Shown: piece by piece, positions 57,060-64,000 of the stretch | Layout: each line of letters opens with the position of its first letter | Numbering within the stretch: the first letter of the stretch is position 1 | NCBI GenBank assembly: GCA_047967505.1 | Contig: CM106541.1 | Length of the DNA: 64,000 nucleotides | Reading direction: 5' to 3' (one strand) | DNA from: Dipteris shenzhenensis | Taxonomy: Eukaryota > Polypodiophyta > Polypodiopsida > Gleicheniales | The notes under the pieces: generated by a model | What the model was told of the DNA's origin: nothing | The model's database searches: none | The model's input: the letters and a program-made list of their open reading frames with translations, nothing else | Made by a program: the position numbers and the translations under genes

Positions 57060-58890
57060 TCAAAAGATTCAAGGCCCTCACTACCCATAGATCAAGATTT
57101 CTCAAATATTCTTTGAGGTCCTGCAGCCCTTCTTTTTACACAAGTTGAAGGATCGATACACTTGCTTTTGTGTTTCACATGTGCAAATGATATTTTTGAA
57201 ATAATCATTTAATTACATGTGGCAGAAACAATTCAAAATCCATGGGACACTATGCACATGTGCCTACAGTATTTGTGACCATGGCAAGATATATTTTATG
57301 TGTGAAGCTACAAATTCTATCTACAACATCACTAGAATTCTTTGTGAATCATTATTATGCCCAAAACAAGGAGACACATTGTTCCATAGTTATGAATGCT
57401 TAATGGGACTGTGTGTTAAATGTGGCATAACAAGAATGGTGCTATGTCCTAACAAGACAATAGATAATCACTTGTTCCTCTCTGTGAAGGTCTTTCAAGA
57501 TATAAAGATAGGAAAACTTGATGAAGATGGTGGAAAGAAAGGAAGAATCTTTTGGTGCAACATATGAAATCTCTTGATTTTTTATCCTTCTTACAAAGCA
57601 CATCAAGAGTTTTATTCAGCATGACTTCATTTGCAGGTGGTAAGCTCAATAATATAGATATTGTATTGAGAACTTTCCATGTGATGTTGTGGTCTCAGTA
57701 ATTGACTTTGCTAAGAATTAAACTTTCAAAGAGAAGAATGAAATACAGTCCATGCATTGGGACAATTATCCGGTTACCATCTTAGTGCACATTACATATG
57801 TGCACACACTGATTCAAACGATGTTAGAAAAACTCTCCATGTGTATATTTCAGATGATAAGACACATGACACCCTCTTTGTGCGAAATTGCTTTCTTTTA
57901 CATGACCAGTGGCTTAAACATCAGGATCTTGCACTAAAATGTCATTGGGTGTGGTCAGACGGATGTGCAACCTAGTTCAAAGCAAAGCATTCTTTCTACT
58001 TTGTTGCTGGCTAGGCACTTTAGCCTAATTGGACTTGAAATGTGATGGTGTTTTCTAGATTTAGGCCATGGGAAAGGAGAACATGATGGAGATAGAGCTA
58101 TCAGAAAGAGAGAGCTTACACATGAATAACTAAAACCAAATGGATGGATTTTGAAGTGTGCGGATGATGATGTGAATTTTCTAAGGGCTAGATTTTGTAG
58201 CAGTGAGGTGAAAAAAGTCTTTTGGGAAATAAAAAAGAATGAAGTACAGAGAGATAATAAGTGGGACTGCAAGCATCACGGTCTATGCATTCCATTAACG
58301 GATACTCAACTGGCTGCTGTAGATAAATATGCCTTGAGATGTAGGCGGCTCTCTTGCTCTTGTGATCCATATATGCAGGGAAATAGAGACCATGCAAGAA
58401 TAAGGCATATGTAGAAAGTTGGCATTATCATACTATTATCCCCATGGGTGATGGTGAAGGATCAAATGATAGCTCTAGTGATGATGAAGAGGATGTTGAT
58501 AACCCCATGTATGCTAGTCACCCAGATGCCTTGAGTGACGAATTGTGTGTGGGGGACAACTTTGCTGTCAATGTGTAAAGTAATGGGGAGGAAGATGCAT
58601 TATTAAGTGCTCTAAGGAAAAGGAAAGAATATCCACAGTGATGTCAAACAATTGGGGCAATGTTCTTCTTGCTAGGTCACTAGTAGTTTATGGGATACTA
58701 CTATGAGAAAGTGGATGATGATGTGTGGGAGCTTCTTGTCAACACAAACCTCCCGTTCTCATGTATGTGCACCTAGTGCGGGCCAGCAACTTTCATATGG
58801 ATCCAATACTAGGAGAGGAAAATATTTTAAGGTTATCACCCAAGGTTGAAGAAAATGTATATAATAGCATGCCTTTCACCATTTAGGTAA
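57060..58890 (+). pseudogene. DDE-type transposase-like gene with SDGCA / HGKGEHDG motifs
   Basis: Frames in order give HSYECLMGLCVKCG (57,390), then VVVSVIDFAKN and TFKEKNEIQSMHWDNYPVTI (57,690-57,780). These are followed by VYISDDKTHDTLFVRNCFLL, then HWVWSDGCAT (57,942-57,972), FKAKHSF, LGHGKGEHDGDRAIRKREL (58,060-58,115), CADDDVNFLRARF, and WDCKHHGLCIPLTDTQLAAV. The tail is GDNFAVNV and YYEKVDDDVWELLVN near 58,700, ending RASNFHMDPILGEE. The SDGC..FK plus HGKGxxDG pair is, to my knowledge, the core of an uncharacterised transposase-like family seen in plants, fungi and animals. The Asp in SDG and in HDG would be metal ligands. At least three frameshifts and several stops inactivate it. It is centred between inverted 21-bp arrays. 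Confidence 0.65.
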
Positions 58891-59320
58891 GTGTTGATTT
58901 GTATAGCTGCCTTTTATAGTTATAGGTGCAACATGATTTTTACACCTAAGTTCCATAGTTATAGTTGCAACATGATGTGTCTTTGACATTGGGTAGACTG
59001 GATGAATGACTAGTTTTGGGTATATGATGCCTGAATGAATGACTTGTTTTGGGTACATGTGGGTTAAGAAGTTACATGTGGGTTACTTTCAAGTAAATGG
59101 AAAGTTCCTCAAGAGTACTAAAAGTACTTTATATGCAAATAAAATATTTTGCAAGTACTTACAAGCACACACATTGAATTATTTTCCCAATACTTTATAG
59201 TACAATGTAAAAGGCATAGTGAAAACATGGTGACCAAGTAAAGTAGTCTACATTTTGCAATTTACATTGTACCAGCAAAATTCTTGCATTTATACATCAA
59301 AGTTCTATAATATACATTGA
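58891..59320. other. Spacer between convergent genes in the element
   Basis: AT-rich. It contains a small duplication (ATGAATGACT(A/T)GTTTTGGGTA at 59,003 and 59,033, and ACATGTGGGTTA twice near 59,056). A few AGTACTT words near 59,115-59,210 echo the arrays. No gene was seen. Confidence 0.5.
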
Positions 59321-59322
59321 TG

Positions 59323-60130
59323 TCATCCACTTGCATTTATACCAGCAAAATTTTGTTTTAAATGCAAGGAGGGGTACATAAATCTCCCCTCACATCCTTT
59401 TTTTCCTGTGACAATCCCTTTCATCGTACCACCACTCATTGTATAGTAAAATTCTTCCTCCATCAAGTAGAGACTCCTGTACAAACTAATTTCAGACATG
59501 GCACACACATTAAATGGGAACACTGATGCCCATTCCACCTGATCAACTACTTTCAACCACTTCTACAACCATGGCCCGAGGTCACGCATCAGGAAACTTC
59601 TTATCTCTTCGGGAGATTGGTCATGCATCACTTATGTATGCAAGAGATTCTCGTAGCACTTGTACCTTTAGTCATCCACCAATGAGGTTTTCGTACCATC
59701 GAACTGTGGATAAATCTTCCAAAAATTTTTGATATGCTTAAAAAACACGCATTTCCCATTTGGAAAATTGGAATTTGCAACCAAGCAACTCTCCTGTGAC
59801 ATCCACCCAGCCAACAGCCCTTTTGTCCTCACAAAGCATTTGTTCAAATTATGTTCTAGATTGGCAAGCATTGTAGTGCTCGAAATAAACACATTTGCAT
59901 ATGTATTTGCCAAAAACAAAAACTGCTCTACATCATTCTGTAGAAAGTGTTTCACCCCACCATCATCATTGATAAATTGTACAATGTCTAAGCTCCAATC
60001 ATGGAGGGAATGGTCCCTTTTAGTGTCAAAGGTGAACAGTAATACATTGTTAAGATCGAGGATAAGGGCTAGCTTTCCCTTCCAATAATCTTCTTAAATT
60101 TTTGAGATGCCATGAACGCCAGTGGCATCT
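59323..60130 (-). pseudogene. FCP1/NLI-type HAD phosphatase-like gene
   Basis: Reading leftwards from about 60,130, the frame gives LALILDLNNVLLFTFDTK. This matches the HAD motif I pattern of FCP1-like phosphatases (DxDx(T/V)), with Asn in place of the second Asp at about 60,055. Then come KHFLQNDVEQFLFLANTYAN and VFISSTTMLANLEHNL (the motif II Ser/Thr region) and KCVFFKHIKNFWKIYP. DGTKTSLVDD, a stop, and RYKCYEN correspond to motif III LVDDSxYK. A further frame continues to 59,323 (VEWASVFPFN). It is tail-to-tail with the transposase-like gene and inside the inverted arrays, so it may be a passenger gene. Stops at 59,670 and 59,600 inactivate it. Confidence 0.55.
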
Positions 60131-60334
60131 TGTCAATTTCTATGATCTATACTATATTTTCTAACACTTGGACTTTTTTTCGATGTCGTGGCCCTATATA
60201 AGTGAACCGTAGAATGTATTAGCACATAAAAATGCTTAATAATGTACTATATTACAATAAGAACTACACTTTTATTACTAAAAGATAAAGCATAAGTAGA
60301 TGCAGAAAGATAAAAAAATGTCATTCCAAAGTGA
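60131..60334. other. Spacer between phosphatase-like gene and right array
   Basis: AT-rich. It holds the first of three CTAAAAGATA(A/G)AGCA(T/C)AAGTAGATGC words (60,278) that head the higher-order units of the right array. Confidence 0.6.
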
Positions 60335-61345
60335 AGTATACTTAAGAGCACTTCATGACCACTTAACAGTGACTCAAGACCACTTAATAGTACTTTTGGA
60401 CTACATAGAAGCACTTAGTAGTACTTTTGGACCACTTAGAAGCACTAAGTAGTACTTTTAGACCACGTAATAATACTTTAGAACTATTTATAAGTACTGC
60501 AAAACCACTTAATACTAGTTCAAGAACATTGAATAGTGCTACAAAACCACTTAAGTACTTGTAAGTGGTCCTAAATGCTATTCAATATTCTTTTTTTTAG
60601 TGCTACAAAACCACTTAAAAGTACTTTTGTAGCACTAAAAAAAAGAATATTGAATAGCACTTCAGGACCACTTGCAAGTACTTATGTACCACTTAGTAGT
60701 ACTTCTGGACCACTTAATAGTACTTTAGCACCATTTAATAGTACTGTAGAACCACTAAGTAGAACTTCTAGACCAGTAAAAGGACTAAACAACCATTACT
60801 TTAGGACCCCTAAGAACCATCCATATGCATTTTTCCACATAGGAGGCACAACCATCCATCTACATTACTAAAAGATAGAGCACAAGTAGATGCACAAAGA
60901 TTAAAAAATGTCATTCCAAAGTGAAGTATACTTAAGAGTGCTTCATGACCACTTAATAGTGATTCAAGACTACTTAATAGTACTTTTGGACCACATAGAA
61001 GCACTTAGTATAGTGCTTCTGGACCGCTTAGAAGCACTAAGTAGTACTTTTGGACCACTTGATAGTACTTTGGAACGATTTATAAGTAGTGCAAAGTCAC
61101 TTAATACTGTTCAGGAACACTGAATAGTGCTTCAAGACCACTTAGTAGTACTTTTGTAGCACTTACAAAAAGAATATTGAATAGCACTTTAGGACTGCTT
61201 ACAAGTACCTCTGTACCACTTAATAGTACTTCTGGACCACTTATTAGTACTTCAACACCATTTAATAGTACTACAAGACCACTTAATAGAACTTCTAGAC
61301 CAGTAAAAGGACTAAATAACCATTTATAAGTACAGGCAGACCCCT
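60335..61345. repeat. Right 21-bp tandem array (ACCACTT orientation)
   Basis: The units read AATAGTACTTC(T/A)GG followed by ACCACTT, the reverse complement of the left array. Some stretches match closely when inverted, for example 60,660-60,780 against 55,850-55,960. Higher-order units start at ATGTCATTCCAAAGTG (60,318 and 60,908, spacing 590) with a third at about 61,451 (spacing 543). An internal inverted pair around 60,545-60,670 contains AGTGCTACAAAACCACTT-type sequence beside its inverse. Plus-strand frames at 60,575-60,871 and 60,908-61,123 again read PLNSTxx-type heptads. Confidence 0.9.
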
Positions 61346-61460
61346 AAGAAGAGCTTATAAACCATCCATGTACATTTTTCCACATAGGAGGCACAACCAT
61401 ACATCTACATTACTAAAAGATAGAGCACAAGTAGATGCACAAAGACAAAATTTTCATTCC

Positions 61461-62280
61461 AAAGTGGAGATTACAGAAGTGGAACTTCATCTCATAAAAG
61501 CACATTGGAGGATCAGTGCATTTCCAGAGTCTTCTAGATGCTTAGATTGTTTCTATATATGGGGTATGAATTATTTTCACAAGCTCCCTTCAAAGCATGC
61601 AGTATGCATTGGAGGATCTTGCAACTCTAAAGCTTTTTGCATGCTCTAGTCTTGGCAGATGGTATGGGAGGAATACTTTTGGGATGGAAGGGGCTGCAAT
61701 TTTCTGCCTCGTCTGCATGTCCAGAACTCCCTGCATTTTCTTGTGGGTCATGTCCTTGCTCCGCCATTGCATCTACTTTGCTTTATTATGTTGTCTGCCT
61801 ACATTTAAAAAAGATGATTACACCCTTTCTCGCACATGTATGTCCACAAAATTTCAAGACAAGATTCTATGGGATTCTCTGGCTATAGCCAAGCTTCACA
61901 CATATATGATATGGCTGTACTGGCACTAGCAATGCACAAAGGGTGGTATTGGTGTCTACATGCAAGCATGTAGACACCAACCACATCCTCACCCTCAAAA
62001 GGTAAGCCACAAGCCACACATTCCCCATAGAAAGTAATGTTGGTGAGTCCATCCACAGATCATGGGATGTGGGCTATGTATAGAACGTCTCACCAAGCTT
62101 GACCTATTGTAGCAATGCCTTTGTAAGCAGACATTGTCTCTCTGCATCTACAATTGTGGTCATAGTAGCTTCATATCTTTTTTGCATGGGCATATTCAAT
62201 AGAAGAAATGATCAGAGAGAAGGACCATATAAATGATTTCACTATCCACATAGTAGTATTGAGAAAATCAAGCAAAGTGC
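61461..62280. other. Intergenic, no recognisable gene
   Basis: Open frames of 83-110 codons on the plus strand (61,597-61,929 and 61,637-61,888) overlap in different frames and show no motif. A perfect short palindrome lies at 61,949-61,980. Confidence 0.45.
61949..61980. repeat. Perfect 15-bp inverted repeat with 2-nt loop
   Basis: TTGGTGTCTACATGC, AA, GCATGTAGACACCAA. The arms are perfectly complementary. It is not followed by a T-run, and terminator function is not expected in a plant nucleus. Confidence 0.8.
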
Positions 62281-62960
62281 TAATGAGACCTGCATAGTTC
62301 TTTGAATTATTTTCAAAGTAATTGAAGCATTTTCAAGTACTTTGAAGAACATTAAGTATAGTGGTGGACATTGAAAGAACTCTGATGCACTTTTAAGTAC
62401 TGTTGGGTAGCCTCTAGTACTTTAAAGTACTGTTGAGTAGCCTCCAATACTTTAAAGTACTTTCCAATACATTGAAGTACCTTAAAGTACTTTCAAATAC
62501 TTTAAAGGATTTTGGAAAGTACTTTAAAGTACTTTCCAGTTCTTTAAATGAGTTTTTAGTACTTGTAAGAAGTTTTAAGTATTCCTAATAACTTTTAAAT
62601 TGTTTTAAGTACTTTTAACCCCTTTTAAGTACTTCAGAGTACTCAAAAGTTTTCTAATGTATAGTATACTTTGAAGGACTTTCCAGTACTTTAAAGTACT
62701 TTAAAATAGTTTGAACATACTTTGAAGGACTTTCCAGTACTTTAAAGTATTTTTTAGTTCTATAAAGTAGTTTCCATTTTTTAAAAGTACTTTCCAATAC
62801 TTCTAAGAAGCTTTAAGTACTTCTAGGAGCTTTTTAGTACTTTTAGGTTTTTCTAAGTGCTTTTAAGTACTTTTAAGCACTTCTAAGCACTTCTAAGTAC
62901 TTCTATGTACTTTTAAATACATTTAAAATGCTTTTAAGTGTTTAAAATTTATTTTAAGTA
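62280..62960. repeat. AGTACTTTTAAGTACTT-rich short-period array
   Basis: About 680 bp of degenerate units built on AAGTACTTTT, AAGTACTTTCC and TAAGCACTTC with spacing near 9-11 bp. It shares the AGTACT core with the 21-bp arrays 1 kb to the left but not their AAGTGGT half. Confidence 0.8.
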
Positions 62961-63062
62961 CGTTTAAGTCCTCTTCTTGGTCTTTCAGGGCATTTTTTGG
63001 TGCTATCCCTTTTGAAGTATCCCACAACTGGGATTTGGCTGGCTATGTTTTTTGGTTTTTTG

Positions 63063-63196
63063 GGAGCTTCTTGGTAGTAGTTGGCTCCTTTGTACCCCAT
63101 ACTTGGAACTCCCTTTGCTAGTCCTTTTAGAGCTTCTTGGTAGTGGTTGGCTCCTTTGTACCCCAAACTTGGAACTCCCTTTGCTAGTCCTTTGGG
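63063..63196. repeat. Tandem duplication, ~66-bp unit
   Basis: Two nearly identical copies contain GAGCTTCTTGGTAGT(A/G)GTTG, then GCTCCTTTGTACCCCA and ACTTGGAACTCCCTTTGCTA. The high identity points to a recent event. Confidence 0.85.
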
Positions 63197-63369
63197 GGTC
63201 CTTTGAGAGGGCTTTTTCTATCCTTGCCTTTCCCCTTTTTCTTTCCTTCCTCTTGCAATGTAGCATTGTGTTTTCTTCTAAATAACAAATCTTGGTGATG
63301 ACCATTGGTCTATTAAAAGGGGTTCACATGGTAGCACCCTTGATTTTCCAAGCTATTAAGGTTCTTCTC

Positions 63370-63760
63370 TCTCCATAGGACAAACACTAGGTGAAGAAAG
63401 TCGTACAATCACTTCAAGATATGACATTGGTAGGTAGGATAGTTGGCCTTATGCCCACCGAGAGCTAGGTTTGTGATTGGATCCAAGAAATCTTAGCATT
63501 GGATGGGGACCACATTCAGGATATTACCCTTAGGTTACCATCTATGGTAGAGGGGTATCCATTTTACATTTGGGCTCCCACGATACTACCCGGTCTCTTG
63601 TGGAATGGAGTGGTTCTATTGACACATTATGTGCCTTGCTTTTCAATGATGCTTCACTTTGCAAGGCTCCCTAAAGAGTACAAACTCATCCTCCATTCCA
63701 TTGGTGGGGCATTGAGCACTATAGTGGAGCCTCCTCCTTAGATGGTAGCAACAATTTGGA
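63370..63760 (+). pseudogene. Possible LINE ORF1 / DUF4283-like N-terminal fragment
   Basis: A plus-strand frame reads KKVVQSLQDMTLVGRIVGLM, a stop, VCDWIQEILALDGDHIQDIT, PSMVEGYPFYIW, then FARLPKEYKLILHSIGGALS with TIVEPP. The order (a short VGRxxG start, a WI helix, and an LP...IGxALxTxVxPP end) resembles the gag-like DUF4283 domain of plant LINE ORF1 proteins. One stop interrupts it (near 63,466). Downstream to the window end is Ser/Pro/Leu-rich low-complexity sequence. Confidence 0.4.
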
Positions 63761-64000
63761 GGCCCTTCTCCTTCTTCCAACCCCTCTGGAGGCCCCATCC
63801 CCTTCTTCTTCTCCCCTCCCTCCCCCTCCCCCTACTCTAGTTATTGTTACCCTCATCACCCACCCTTCGATCATTTCCCCTCATCCCCTCCCCCTCCTCC
63901 TCCTACTCAGGTAGGTTCAGTGGATTCTTCTCTTCTTATCTCCCCCCCCTTGCCTTGGACCCTAAGCCTCTAGGAAAGGGCACCACAGAGCCCCCCTCCT
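63761..64000. repeat. CT/CCT-rich low-complexity tail
   Basis: Pyrimidine-rich sequence with CCTCCCCCTCC words continues to the window edge. No gene can be supported. Confidence 0.6.

Larger units (their letters stand above)
54757..61460 (+). mobile_element. Candidate large DNA transposon with arrayed inverted termini
   Basis: Two long arrays of the same 21-bp repeat lie in opposite orientation on either side of a transposase-like gene (+) and a phosphatase-like gene (-). This is the geometry of a transposon whose terminal inverted repeats are tandem arrays. Exact ends and a target-site duplication could not be fixed. Whether the convergent pair at 49.2-54.3 kb belongs to the same or a nested element is open. 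Confidence 0.5.

Noticed and set aside
61949-61980. Intrinsic transcription terminator
   Set aside because: No T-run follows the hairpin, and such terminators do not operate in plant nuclear genes.

Overview
The window reads as nuclear DNA of a large, repeat-rich land-plant genome. Supporting signs are plant-type Ty3/gypsy, Ty1/copia and L1-type LINE remnants, GT-AG introns, one plant gene with a ~3.3 kb intron, abundant GA/CT and GT microsatellites, and CpG depletion outside two short islands. I cannot tell from the sequence alone whether it is a gymnosperm, a fern or another lineage. Nearly every mobile-element gene is broken by stops and frameshifts.

Layout. 0-10.3 kb: tandem repeats, a MITE-like element (1.49-1.72 kb), unrecognised coding-like fragments (2.2-4.3 kb), a LINE reverse transcriptase (+, 4.9-5.8 kb), a copia-type LTR with primer-binding site (8.1-8.34 kb) and a decayed LINE (-, 9.47-10.33 kb). 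10.3-18.2 kb: mostly non-coding, with one CpG-rich patch and several tandem duplications. 18.2-23.3 kb: the only plausible intact host gene. Its two recognisable coding exons (about 19.59-20.00 and 23.26-23.33 kb) splice to a small acidic protein ending in a CaaX-like Cys-Val-Ile-Gln. 25.2-25.65 kb: gypsy integrase fragment. 27.65-30.2 kb: a very AT-rich block beside a long pyrimidine-rich tract. 32.6-37.75 kb: a minus-strand Ty3/gypsy element (gag, zinc knuckle, protease, RT, RNase H) without a visible integrase, followed by a coiled-coil pseudogene. 39.1-44.4 kb: a TE mosaic with two LINE fragments, a Ty3 integrase/RNase H chimera, a copia gag knuckle and a 1 kb GA/CT/C tract. 44.4-44.77 kb: two adjacent near-perfect foldback elements.

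The most interesting part is 45-63 kb. A minus-strand 269-codon frame (45,065-45,871) contains a divergent histone H3 fold behind a long novel N-terminal tail. It has no net frameshift but about ten nonsense codons. At 46.1-47.1 kb (-) and 49.2-52.24 kb (+) lie two members of one unrecognised multi-domain family. At 57.06-58.89 kb (+) is a decayed transposase-like gene with SDGCA and HGKGEHDG motifs, convergent with an FCP1/NLI-type phosphatase-like gene (59.3-60.13 kb, -). This pair is enclosed by long arrays of a 21-bp repeat in opposite orientation (54.76-57.03 and 60.33-61.34 kb). I infer a large DNA transposon whose inverted termini are tandem arrays and which carries a phosphatase-like passenger. 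The window ends with another AGTACT-rich array (62.28-62.96 kb) and the start of a possible LINE ORF1-like gene.

All protein-family calls rest on motif reading, without database searches.
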